Origin: Magnaporthiopsis rhizophila
Lineage: Eukaryota > Ascomycota > Sordariomycetes > Magnaporthales > Magnaporthaceae
Assembly: GCA_003049465.1 (NCBI GenBank)
Contig: PYSS01000006.1
Span: 412,818 to 476,817 of the forward strand
Length of the DNA: 64,000 bases
Reading direction: 5' to 3'
The notes under the pieces are model-generated. The model worked only from the letters and a program-made list of their open reading frames with translations. It was not told the DNA's origin and made no database searches. The translations under genes were made by a program, and so were the position numbers. Below are positions 13,134 to 27,277 of the stretch, one piece after another (positions within the stretch are counted from its first letter, which is position 1; each line of letters begins with the position of its first letter).

Positions 13134-13925
13134 TTAATTCCGCCCAGTCACCGTGATGGTGTGCACAAAGCGCAGCTTGCCGTTCTCGACCCGGAACTCG
13201 TGGCTGTCGGGCAGGGAGCCGCCAAAGGTCAAGAATATGCTGACTGTGCCCATGACCTCGTCGATGACGTAGCGCCTGTTGGTGAGAGCGACGCCGCTCG
13301 GCACGCCGACGTTGCACGTGTCGGTCGGCAGCCCCCGGCCAAAGTATGTGCCGCCCTCGAGGCGCTGGCACGGCGTCCCCCAGGGCACCTTCACGCTCTT
13401 GTCGCTGAAGACGTCGCAGTACGCGTCGCCCGCGGCCTTGATGGTGGCGCGCGAGTCCCGCTGCGCCTCCGGGATGGGGTCCCAGTTCTCGCGGCTCGAG
13501 TAGTAGAGCGTGGCCGTGGCGTTGAAGAACCAGTCGTCCTTGTCCGAGACCAGCGTCTCGATCTTTGTCGGCGTCCCTGCTGCTGCCCCACTACCGCCAG
13601 GCACGGCCCAGTGGATCTGGGACCCGATGACGTACGGGTGCGAGGCGTCCGTCACGATCACCTCGGTGTAGGTGGCGCAGGCGGTCGTGTCGAGGATGCT
13701 GCGCGTAAAGTCGACCTTGAGCGCCTTGCTCATGATCGGCTGCGGCTGCTTTTTGAAATTCTCGGTGTAGGTGGACGCGGCGGCCGCGGCGAACGAGGCG
13801 TTGCCCGCCTTTTGCGCCACCACGTAGCTGTCCACCGCGGCTTGGAGGTACTCGCGCGTGCAGTCGGCTGCGGTCGCCTGCTGAGGAGCCAGGACGGCCA
13901 GGAGGAGGGGGATGTGGCGGAGCAT
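13134..13925 (-). CDS. Secreted DUF8021-family protein
   Basis: A single uninterrupted exon encodes 263 residues from the ATG at 13925. It begins with a signal peptide (MLRHIPLLLAVLAPQQATA) followed by CTREYLQAAVDSYVVAQ. Conserved blocks recalled from this fungal family are visible: the DTTACATYTEVI segment, HPYVIGSQIHW, VPWGTPCQRLEGG, CNVGVPSGVALTNRRYVIDE and FRVENGKLRFVHTITV near the end. Six Cys suggest extracellular disulfides. The family is common in ascomycetes and its activity is not established. The gene converges on the rhodopsin-domain gene across ~170 bases. No intron is needed and length is as expected. Confidence 0.82.
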   Translation of the reverse strand: MLRHIPLLLAVLAPQQATAADCTREYLQAAVDSYVVAQKAGNASFAAAAASTYTENFKKQPQPIMSKALKVDFTRSILDTTACATYTEVIVTDASHPYVIGSQIHWAVPGGSGAAAGTPTKIETLVSDKDDWFFNATATLYYSSRENWDPIPEAQRDSRATIKAAGDAYCDVFSDKSVKVPWGTPCQRLEGGTYFGRGLPTDTCNVGVPSGVALTNRRYVIDEVMGTVSIFLTFGGSLPDSHEFRVENGKLRFVHTITVTGRN

Positions 13926-16092
13926 TCTGTTGGTTCGGGAGTGGTGTTTCCGTTGGCGGAAGCGTCAGGGTGTCGAGTCGGAGAGCGCACCGCAACGGAC
14001 CAACCAGTTCGTAGCGCTTCCTGACAGGGCTGCTGCCTGCTGATTGACAGAAGAGACGAAATTGAGATATAAATACACATTTTTAGATCGCTTCGAGATC
14101 CTCATCGCTGGGAAAATGCCGACTAGGTTTGGCGCAATATCAACATGTAGATGGCTTCTGTGCGGGGCAGCTCCGGCGGCGGTCGCGCTCGGCAGTTGTG
14201 AATGTCGGGGAGAGGAAAAAAAAGATCTTAATGAGATGACGAGGATCTCCAAAGAAACGTGACTTCCACATTCTGATATTCCCGTGTGATATACCGCTTG
14301 CGCACGCATCCAATCTACCCACGAACATTGTACCGGCATCTTCGATTTAGCCAAGAAACGCAGTCCCCGCTCGCCCACGGCATGCTTCCGCATCTGCGGC
14401 CGAAAATATGCTCTTCTAGCCTCGACGAGGTCTGCCAGAGCACGAGATTTTCCGTTTCCGATCACTCTGCTTCCGCTTCCGGGGCCGCCGTGACCGCAGC
14501 CAAAAGAACTCTGCGAATGAGTGACTCAGGCCCTTGCCACCTCCGCAACAGCAGGCGAGCGCCGGTACTTCCGCCCGGGCAATCACATTTACTTTTAAAA
14601 CTCTCGGCTTGGAGCAAAACCTGCCCCCGTGTTCATCGGTGCGTCGGCCATCCCACGGCGGCGCCGAGAGGACGGGCCCCAAAGTCAAGAGTAGCGGCCG
14701 AGCCGTTGAGTACTCCGCCTCCACACCCCCTTGCCCCGGGCAGACGCAATGAGCCAACTGCATTTGGCGCGAAAGGCAGTATGGCGTAGGGTCATGAAAC
14801 TACCGATATCCTCCACATTTGGCACCACCACACGTGCCACGTGGCGGTGGCGGATCTCTTTTAGTTTTTGGGCACCGCGCTACGATGCGAACCACGGGCG
14901 TCGGACCCAAGTCTCTGGACGTAGCGCTAGGGACTAACATCACTGCTTGCTACATGGGGCTATACTCTCTTCATCCGTCCGTTTCCGCTGTTTCGGGGAC
15001 TGAAGAAATCCCTCCAGTGGTTTGCGATTGGTCGTTTCCATCAGAAAACGAATGCTTTGCAGAGATCATACGTACCACCCGTTTGGTCGGGACAGGGGTA
15101 TGAACGACAGGGATGATGATATGGTCTTGTTCGATACGGATTCCAACCGCCAAGACGGGGGTTCCGGAAGCAGTGCGGCGCTTCGAGGCGGAGCGAGAGG
15201 CACACCCGCCCATGGCAGGGCTTGACGGTCTAGCCCTCATGCGGGCCTGCAAAGGTGGACCGCAGAAACCCCGAGCCCTCTCTGTCGCATGACACCGCGG
15301 TTGGAACCCGCCGAAAACACCACGCCTGCCACAGACACGACATGGGGAGCGCTAAGTCGGTCACGTATCATCTTGCACAGCAACTTCGCCTGACGCAAAC
15401 GACCTTGCGCTCACTTTCCATCGGCCGAGTGCGGCGGTGGCCAGGCTACTTCCCGACGAAGGAAACCTTTCACCTAAACCCTAACACTAACCTTACAGGA
15501 TTATGTGTTTGGAGGCCGGAGACCACGACGTGGCTAGGCGGAGAGCCCTGTCCTTAAAAGCGGTTACCGAATTATTTTCCGAATACATACGCCCAGGTCC
15601 CGGCGACGGATTTCGCCGAGCAGCTGGGGTTCGAGAATTTTGGCGTCTGCTTTTCATGCGTTTCGGGTTTATTTGCGTAAAAGCATGCGTTGCCACTGCC
15701 TTATTCGGTAAGAGCTTGCCTGGCGATGTGGGGAAGAGGTTTTTTTTAGGGCACCACCTTCCTTGCACAAACAGCGTTCAAACGAGGTAGCGTTACTCGC
15801 GGTTAATAACGACCGGTTAACAAGCTTTTTGCCTCATCCAATAAATAAACTGGCAAAATAAAGTTTGGAGAGGCATTAGGACAGTCAGCTAGGGAGTGAT
15901 TTCTGGAATAAGGATGCCAACCCAACCGTTCTAACCTCCCTTTTCCTTCCTTTTCTTTCTCTATCACCAACTCTTCATTATATCTTTTCCTTGTCGTGTT
16001 TTCATTTCCTTTTTCATCTTACCTTTTTGTTTTTTGTTTTTTCCTTTCCCTTCCTTTTTGTTTTTCTCGAACAAACAAGACAAGCCGCCACC
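13926..16092. other. Intergenic spacer with pyrimidine-rich promoter end
   Basis: No convincing gene. The last ~170 bases (15920-16080) are dominated by CT/TTTC runs, a common feature just upstream of highly expressed fungal genes, and lead directly into the 16093 start codon. A single AACCCTAACACTAACC stretch at ~15475-15500 is not a telomere array. Confidence 0.6.
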
Positions 16093-16614
16093 ATGCATTT
16101 TACCAAAACCCTCGTCGCCATTATGGCGGTCGCCGTTCCCCTGGTTGCCGCCCTCCCCGTCGCCGGGGTGGGCTACCAGTCCGGCGAGGTTGCGACCCGT
16201 GGCAATAACCCTGCTGACGAGTCCGCTGCGCTCAAGACCCGTGCCCTGCAGGATCTGAAGGAGAAGGGCAAAGCCGGGGCCGCCAACTTGAGATACAAGG
16301 CCTACGAGAAGGGTAGCCTCCTAAAGGAGAAGGCTCAACGCAAGTACGGGGACCTGAGATACGCGGCCTACGATAAGGGCAGCCGCGCCAAGGAGAAGGC
16401 CGGCAAGTTGAAGAAGAAACTTTTCCGCAAGCCCGTTAGCGGCTCTAACAAGCCCACTGGCGGCTCCCGTAAGCCCGCTTCCAAAAGCGACGAGACCGCC
16501 GTTGAGTCCGCTGAGCTCGAGACCCGTGCCCTGCAGGAGGAGGGCGAAGCCGGGGCCGCCGACCCCGGGACCGCCGACCCGGGATCCAATCCCAAGGCGG
16601 GGGCTGCCGCTTGA
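16093..16614 (+). CDS. Lysine-rich secreted repeat protein
   Basis: The ATG lies in a strong context (GCCGCCACCATG) and opens a 173-residue frame. Residues 1-20 are a signal peptide (MHFTKTLVAIMAVAVPLVAA). The mature part is made of related charged blocks: a TRALQ motif followed by KAGAANLRYKAYEKGS, then GDLRYAAYDKGSRAKEKAG, then a second TRALQEEGEAGAA copy. Lys, Arg, Ala and Gly dominate and no enzyme domain is present. It resembles in style the larger RDP-repeat protein at 21508-22530, and both could form amphipathic helices. The frame stops just before a stretch that would continue the repeat in another frame (16615-16757), so the C-terminus may be truncated by a frameshift or altered by an unrecognised intron. 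Function is not known. Confidence 0.75.
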   Translation: MHFTKTLVAIMAVAVPLVAALPVAGVGYQSGEVATRGNNPADESAALKTRALQDLKEKGKAGAANLRYKAYEKGSLLKEKAQRKYGDLRYAAYDKGSRAKEKAGKLKKKLFRKPVSGSNKPTGGSRKPASKSDETAVESAELETRALQEEGEAGAADPGTADPGSNPKAGAAA

Positions 16615-16757
16615 GACGCAAGGTCGCCGACTTGAAATGCAAGGCCTGCGCCAAGGGCGGCCGCGTTAAGGAAAAGGTTCAAAACAAGGCCACCGAGGTG
16701 AAGGACACGGCTAAGGGCATGTATAAAGCGTGGCAGTATACACACCTCACGGCCCAT
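16615..16757 (+). pseudogene. Out-of-frame continuation of the 16093 repeat protein
   Basis: In a different frame from the upstream CDS, the bases encode LRRKVADLKCKACAKGGRVK and further Lys-rich residues up to a stop at ~16757. This parallels the in-frame LRYKAYEKGSLLKEKAQRK block. The likeliest explanation is a small insertion or deletion in the last ~60 bases of the CDS. An intron from a GTAAGC at 16469 to an AG near 16594 would also restore phase, but it would remove an obviously coding repeat. Confidence 0.5.
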
Positions 16758-16760
16758 AAT

Positions 16761-16872
16761 GCAAAGTAGAGGTGCCTGCAGTAGACCTAATAGATCGATT
16801 TATCTCTCTGTCTCTCGTAGTAAAGGAAAGGGGTGAGAGGAGGAGACTCTCTGGCTCTATATATATAGGCGC
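16761..16872 (+). repeat. Dispersed repeat, copy A
   Basis: Starts GCAAAGTAGAGGTGCCTGCA and ends in an ATATAT run. It is nearly identical to 62974-63082 in the same orientation. Both copies have a GC-rich motif close by (GAGCACTCGTCGGCCTCGG or its complement). It is probably a fragment of a mobile element; no coding capacity remains. Confidence 0.7.
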
Positions 16873-17911
16873 CAAAATGGGATGGTATAAGAGATGCCGG
16901 GCCAAAAGCCGGCTCTGGGAAAGGGTTTCGGCCAGTGCGCCCGCACACCGGCCGAGGCCGACGAGTGCTCCCTAATCCTTACAGCGCATTTGTATATATG
17001 AAGCCAAAAAAAGTCCCTTACTTTCACCCTCTCCTACTAGTTCTTTAAGAGATAAATCATTTACAAGGTTTACGGCATACTTTTATATTTTGCAATAAGA
17101 ATATGTAGTAAACCTTGTGGTTAAAGGCCGGCATGATAGTTAACGCTGTTTTTATTTTTTCCATATTAATTTTGCCAACTGCTTGTTTTTTATTTGTGGA
17201 TCCGGGCGACAAGTTTTTTTTTGGCTTTTATACCAATTATTCGAAAACCAGTTAAAAGTAATTATCTTTTAGTGTCTTTAATCTTGTATTTTAGGCTTAA
17301 AGTTGTCTTTTGCTGGCACATGTGTTGGTGCATTATCCGATTTTTATTTCGTTTTATTATCCCACCGATCATTTTTCTGTTTTATTAGTAGGCAGCCTTG
17401 CCGTCATGGCTGTGATTGTGTGACTTTGGGTTTTGAATTAGTATGATGAGCACGTATTTGCCTCTGCGCTCTTGGGGTCGACTTCGCCTGTAGAATCACC
17501 TGGTGAGACAAGTACCTACGTCCACTTAAGAACGCAATACTTTGGCATTGCTCGACAGATGAGATCGGACGGACATTCAATTCTCGACAAGATACTAGTG
17601 ATGCTTCCAGATAATTGATGTTGTACAGTGCGCATGTGGGTGTCCAGGTTCCAATCTCCCAAGGGTTGCCGTCTTATCGGCAAGTGACGGATAAGTAACC
17701 ACGTAGTCAGTGCCGAAGTGATGAGCCGGTATCACTTGCGAGAAAAAAGGGCAACAAGTGACAAGCAGTGACTGTGCCAGTGGACACTCCCCTGTTTTTA
17801 TTTAAATCGTTCCAGCCTACTGGGCATCCTCCTAGTTCATCATTTTACCAGCAGCTCCAGCCGAGGAAGAGGCCCTCAACGCACAGCCTACCTCGGACCA
17901 TCTACGGCAGG
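16873..17911. other. AT-rich degraded DNA and upstream region of next gene
   Basis: 16946-16968 carries, on the minus strand, the GAGCACTCG..CTCGGCCGG motif seen beside the second repeat copy. About 17040-17395 is strongly AT-rich without a gene, the usual look of repeat DNA decayed by C-to-T change (RIP). The rest is unremarkable. Confidence 0.5.
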
Positions 17912-18950
17912 ATGTCATCAGCCGAAGATCTTCCCTTCGACCCAGCGGTGGTGGAATATGGGAGGCAGATAGCGCAGAGGACAGAGTCTGCGCTCGGTGC
18001 TGAGGACAAGTAGCTCCATTTGTTTTCCTGCATCGAGACGTGCGGACGCACCTCGTGGAAAAATATCTAACCTGGCGAAACATCCTAGACCCTTTCCGGA
18101 CCTGGCAGGTCTCGGTTTCTTCACAAACATCTCCCTCCGCAAGGACGTCGTCAAATGGCGCCTCGGCCAGCACCCCCTGGAAGACCTCCCGACGACGCAA
18201 GGACTGGAACCCGGAACGAAATGGGACGTAACGACAACACACTTTGGCGAGTATCACGTCCTCAGCGCCACTCACGACCCGGACGGGGGCAACCTGATTG
18301 TCAACCAGATGCACTCGAGCAGGTTTTCCCGGCTACGCGAGGCTGTGAGGATGTCCGACCTGATCGCCTTCACCTGGGCGCAAGCACGCGGTCACGAGGG
18401 CCAGCTGCCGCGAAAGCCGCTCAAGCTCGTGGTGATGGAGGACGTCCTCAGGTATCCCCACGTCTCCAGCCGAGGGCTGCGACTGTGCACCACAGACGCC
18501 ATGGACCTCGTCTTCGACATGGTCCCCGGAGTTTATGGCCTTGCGCCTTGCCCAAGAACGGAGCGGCTGACGCTGCGCCATGACGCCGCCCCCGGCGGGC
18601 TGGAGAGGCAGGCTTTCGATTTCATGTCGGCCCAGCCGCACGTTGCCCGGACTCACATGCTGCTAGCCGACTACCCACAGCTGTTCCGCTACCACAGGAT
18701 CGACAAGATCCACCTGATGCATATTGACTACCCACATCCGGCTGCGAGCTCGGTGTACGCGGCTTCTTGGGGCATGAACATCGCTCTCGAGCTGGGTCCG
18801 ATGCAGGACGGCATCGTGCCTTCCTTGTGCGTGTCGGAGACTCTCCTGACGCTGCCGCAGGGCCCTGCCGTAGCAGCCCCGGCGGCGGAGTGGGCGCCTT
18901 CGCTGGAGGGCCATGCCTTTGCGGAGTGGGACGAGGACATTTCTGACTAA
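17912..18950 (+). CDS. Hypothetical protein, two exons
   Basis: Exons 17912..18009 and 18089..18950 are joined in phase (intron GTAGCT..CCTAG, 79 bases, TCTAACC branch site), giving 319 residues. The first ATG-initiated frame reads MSSAEDLPFDPAVVEYGRQI, and the junction yields EDKPFPDLAGLGFFTNISLR. The composition is that of a soluble globular protein: no signal peptide, no membrane segment, an acidic C-terminus (EWDEDISD) and several well-formed helices and strands. I do not recognise a family or a catalytic motif. Codon use and the clean splice signals argue that it is real. An ATG in the downstream frame at 17997 would give a longer first exon but would disturb the smooth N-terminus, so the spliced model is preferred. 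Confidence 0.65.
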
Positions 18951-21507
18951 AACTTCAGGGCGTTGAAGCGGATGCTTGGTTTGCCATACTGGTAAAACCG
19001 CCTGGGTATACGAAGGAATATGGTGCTTAATCGGAATGCACGGGGCGTAAGAGGAGGCACAGAGGGTGCAAAACTGGGCTCGCAGGACAAGCGACAAGGA
19101 GGATAGGTAGTCGATCCGTCCAACAGAACGATCAGTCTTGGGAGTGTGTTCGAGTCTCATTGGTGAAGTGTCGACCGCAAGGCCACCGACGGACCCGCGA
19201 TTCGGACCATGCCGCCCTCAGAAAGAAGGGCGCCGCGCTTCGGGGAGTTGGTCGAAGCAACCTGGCGCATGCCTCCAGGCTTTCGATACCCGTGCTCGGT
19301 ACCTCGGTGCTTTTGTCGGGAGACCTCCAGAAATTTTGGCCCTCTGCTCCGTGCTTCTGGCGTTCGCCGCCTTGGACGGTCACGAAGATTCTGCAGTTGC
19401 TGGATGTTCCCGGCGAAAACCTGCACGCGTTCCAGATCAGCGCCAAACAGAAGAACAGAGCCGGCCTACGCGCTCGAATGAATCCCCAGCGCCGAACCCA
19501 TCACGTGGCTGTAAATACGGTCTTGTCGGTCGCGCTACCTCTATATTGTCGGTCGGTGGTGGGGCACCTGGCGGTTCACCTGGGAGATGGCGATGTTACG
19601 CAGCAATGGTGACTTGTTGTTGCAATCATCTACCCACCTCCCACTTCGGCAGTCGGCAAGACAAGCGACGGCTCCCATCCCAGGCCAACTGACCTTGGGC
19701 ATTCTTCGCTCGCAGGGCCGTCGCCATCTGTTGTAATGCGCAGCCACGCGTCAATTCGACCAGCTTCCCGGCGATTGACCGGACATACCAGGGCGCGACT
19801 GTATACATGACCCCGGAGTGCATTTGAAGGTCGTCACTGCAGCGGCAGGCCCCCAGCAAACTACCCCTCGCCCGACTTCCACTGGCTCAGCTCCCGGTAC
19901 CACCTCGGCAGGTAGCCGGATTACCCATGCGGCAAGCCGGGAGCCGTTACTAGCATTTCTTTAGAGAAAATTAGGTCGAATGATACACCCCTGCAGCATT
20001 CGGTGTAGCAGCTCGAGCGACCTTCTCACCCTCCGAGCGATTTCGTGATGATGCGTCCGGAACTCCTGCCTAGCCCTTTACCCTCCGTCCTGTCTATTTC
20101 GAGGGCACGTCATAGGTATTCGCGGCTGCTAGTCAGGGCAGAAATGCTATGTGTATGTCTCGTTGCCGGAGTTAATGGTCTCAACCTAGATGTCGGACAA
20201 GCGCTGGTGGTATCCCTTGTGAGGTGCAGCGCCGTGCTTGCGAGGACACGTTGACATGGCTACTTTCTGGCCTCACCCGCGCGCTCCACCCATTGCCCGG
20301 TAGCATTAAGGTGACGCCCCGGGGCGCCTAGAATCTGCTCAAGTCGGCACATAGGGCCGAACGCAACGTTGGGATACCTATCTACGTATGCAGACCCGGT
20401 TGTCCCGTCACCATCCGACTCAGCCGTCTGCCCGAGCTTGTCTCGATCAAGATACCTACGGCGTCTGTTCCTGGCCCTTACCCGGTGCCCCAACCACGAA
20501 CAGTATCCTCAATTAATGTGGTCAGTCCCCCGAGACGTGATTGCCATTATTGCCGAGGGGACGAAGATGCCACTTCAAGGCGCAGCGGTCCGCGGGACGA
20601 TACCCCGCCCGCAAGTCATACATCCTCAAACGCGTCCCACACAGCTCGTCGATCTGCCACGTCTCGTGTGCATGTCCCTACGCGAGGATGACTGCGTCAT
20701 CCCGAATGGCATCGGCCATTACATAAGACCACAAGCCCAGCCCATGGCCCCGCGTGCCAGGCTGATTCCCCAGGATGGATCGAGATTTGGGGCGGTCCGG
20801 GGTGTTGTTCCATTAAAAGTTACCTGGTGGGCGTGTCGATCGCACAAGGGTGCCCTGGTGTTATTAAGCACGTGGGACCGAAGCATTGACGGCTCGTCTA
20901 ACTTAAGCTCAGGACCCTCCCATCGCCCAGGGGTCCATAATCTTAACCTAGGGCCGCAAACGCGCCTCTAGGAGAGCACATGTAGAGTCACGATAAGTCG
21001 TTGAGCAGCAGCGGCGACGGATACAACGAGGTAATCGAAGATTTGAGGCTGCCATTGTTTAACCTAGGTTGTCCAATTCGTGCGATCAAACACTCTCTCG
21101 ATCGCTGGCGTGTGACTTCTTCCTGGATCAGACGCCGAATCCCAAACCGGAAACGGCACGGCCCAATGGGCGTTCCCCACGAAACTGCCAAGTTTGAGCC
21201 GCCATCCCGAAATAGACGCGCGACCCACATCCGCGCTATTTGGGGGACGACGACTGCCGGCGAGCCGAGGCCAGCATGGAAGAGCCTCATCAGCTTGCCA
21301 AAACGGGAATCAACGCTGCTTGGTATCACCATGCATCACAACAACGACATACGGAGCACCAGTTCTATATATTTCCACCCCGTTGCCCTCTCGGTTCCCT
21401 TCATCTTTTCCTTTCCCTCACCCACACCACACACTCCTCTTCTCTCTCTCTCACTCACGCCACCCCCACCACCCTTCTATTTCCTTTGTCATACCACACC
21501 CGCCAAA
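18951..21507. other. Gene-poor spacer upstream of the RDP-repeat gene
   Basis: No family-like reading frame was found on either strand. The last ~100 bases before 21508 are a CT-rich leader (CTCTCTCTC, CACCCCCACC), as expected of a transcribed 5' leader. Confidence 0.6.
21366..21372 (+). promoter_or_regulatory. TATA-like element of the RDP-repeat gene
   Basis: CTATATATTT lies ~140 bases before the ATG at 21508 and is followed by a CT-rich leader. Confidence 0.45.
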
Positions 21508-22530
21508 ATGCAGCCCTCCCTCAACTTCTTCAGCCAGGGGCTCCTCGCCCTCCTCGTCCTCCAGGTCGCCGCAGCACCCGTCGCGTCGACTGGTGCAGAG
21601 CTGCAGCAGCGTGACCCTAGCAACCTTCTCCACAAGGGCAAGCAGGTCGTCGGCGATGTAGTCCAGGCCAAGAAGGACTATGACAGGATGAACCGCATGG
21701 CGAACAAAGTCAACAATCTTCTCGGACCCCGCGACACCAAGCTTGCCGATTACGGGAAGAAGGCTGTCGGCCACGTGGGCGACGCCAAGAAGGGCTACAA
21801 CAAGGCGCACCACGTAGCCGACAAAGCCGCCAAGATCATCGGGCGTGATCCTAAACTTGTTGATCAGGGGAAGAGGGTTGTCAATCAGGGGAAGAAGGTC
21901 GCTGATCACGGGAAGAAGGTTGTCGACCACGTGGGCGAGGTTAAGAAGGGCTACAACAAGGCGCACCAAGTGGTCAACAAAGCCGCCAAGATCATCGGGC
22001 GTGATCCCAAGCTCGTCGGTCAGGGCAAGAGGATTGCTGGCCACGTGGGCGACGCCAAGAAGGGTTACGACAAGGCGCACCATGTTGCCAACAAAGTCCA
22101 CAAGGTCGTCGCGCGTGATCCTAAACTCGTCGATCAGGGGAAGAGGGTGGTCGACCAGGGCAAGAGGATTGCCAGCCACGTGGGCGACGCCAAGAAGGGT
22201 TACGACAAGACGCGCCACGTTGCCAACAAGGTCCACAAGGTCGTCGCGCGTGATCCCAAGATCTCCGACTGGGCGAGAAAGGTCATCGACGCTTCCGGCC
22301 GGGCCATGGACTTCGACAGGATGAACAGCATGTACAACAAGGTCGACAAGGTCAACAAGCTTCTCGCCGTGCGCGACCCCAGAATCATCGGCCAGGGCAA
22401 ACACCTCGTCGGCCAGGGCAGGATGGTTGTCAGCAAGGCGATGCAGGCCAAGAATCAGGTCCAAAAGGTGGCCGGCAAGGTGGGCAAGGTCGGCAAGCTC
22501 CTCGGGCGCGACGAGACCGACCAGATCTAG
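21508..22530 (+). CDS. Secreted protein with seven Arg-Asp-bounded lysine-rich repeats
   Basis: The start is the ATG in CCAAAATGC, giving 340 residues without introns. Upstream sequence in the same frame lacks a signal peptide. Residues 1-~22 are a signal peptide (MQPSLNFFSQGLLALLVLQ). The rest divides into seven units of ~37-52 residues, each opening with RD (usually RDPKL), then QGKRVV-type heptads, HVGDAKKGYNKAHHVAN and a K-rich hydrophobic end (KAAKIIG or KVHKVVA). A final RDETDQI closes the protein. Unit 3 has an extra internal expansion (DQGKRVVNQGKKVADHGKKV). Several QGKR dibasic sites could be cut by a Kex2-like protease, but that is inference. No known domain is recognised. The pattern suggests a secreted structural or effector-like repeat protein. 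It sits alone between two gene-poor spacers. Confidence 0.82.
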   Translation: MQPSLNFFSQGLLALLVLQVAAAPVASTGAELQQRDPSNLLHKGKQVVGDVVQAKKDYDRMNRMANKVNNLLGPRDTKLADYGKKAVGHVGDAKKGYNKAHHVADKAAKIIGRDPKLVDQGKRVVNQGKKVADHGKKVVDHVGEVKKGYNKAHQVVNKAAKIIGRDPKLVGQGKRIAGHVGDAKKGYDKAHHVANKVHKVVARDPKLVDQGKRVVDQGKRIASHVGDAKKGYDKTRHVANKVHKVVARDPKISDWARKVIDASGRAMDFDRMNSMYNKVDKVNKLLAVRDPRIIGQGKHLVGQGRMVVSKAMQAKNQVQKVAGKVGKVGKLLGRDETDQI

Positions 22531-22609
22531 GCGGGCCCCCCGGCGGCCCAGGTCAGTCGACCCCCGGACGGCGGCTTACTGGACATCTCGAGACGCTACC
22601 AGGCCTAGC

Positions 22610-22990
22610 CACGATTTTGGCCTTCCCTTCTCCTTTACTTTCTTTCCCGTCATCTTCTCTTTTAACCCTTTTTGCATAGCGCATGCTGCCTTCGTGTGGC
22701 TGGAGTTTGGGATGGAGTGCTGGTTTGGCCGTCTTTTCCTTGGTTTTTCATCTTTTCATTGGTTTTCCTTTTCTTTCCTTGGTTCATCTTCTTCTCCTTG
22801 GTTTTTCTTCTTTTCTCATTTCATTTTCTGTTCCTGCTCTTTTGCTTTCTTTGTTATTTTTTCCCTTTTGTTTTCCTTTCTCCTCTTGATTGTTTTCTTC
22901 ACCTCCTCATCGATTTGTTTTCTCTTATCTTGTTTTCGATTTTCTTCATTGTTTTCTCACTTTTCATTCCTGTGTATTCCCTTTTGCTTT
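22610..22990. repeat. Polypyrimidine tract after the RDP-repeat gene
   Basis: The plus strand is almost wholly TTTTC/TTCTT/CCTTGG runs, including irregular repeats of TTTTCCTTGGTTTTTC. It follows the stop codon within ~100 bases and lies in the likely 3' untranslated or terminator region. Confidence 0.6.

Positions 22991-27277
<4,287 letters not shown>

Noticed and set aside
15470..15500. Telomere-like CCTAAACCCTAACACTAACC
   Set aside because: Only about one and a half imperfect units; no array, and the surrounding DNA is ordinary.
20369..20971. 200-codon open frame in the spacer before the RDP-repeat gene
   Set aside because: No ordered secondary structure, family motif or splice context.
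21508..22530. Assignment of the RDP-repeat gene as a dikaritin/ustiloxin-type RiPP precursor
   Set aside because: No UstYa-like (DUF3328) oxidase is present in the window and no short identical core peptides lie between KR sites; kept only as a repeat protein.
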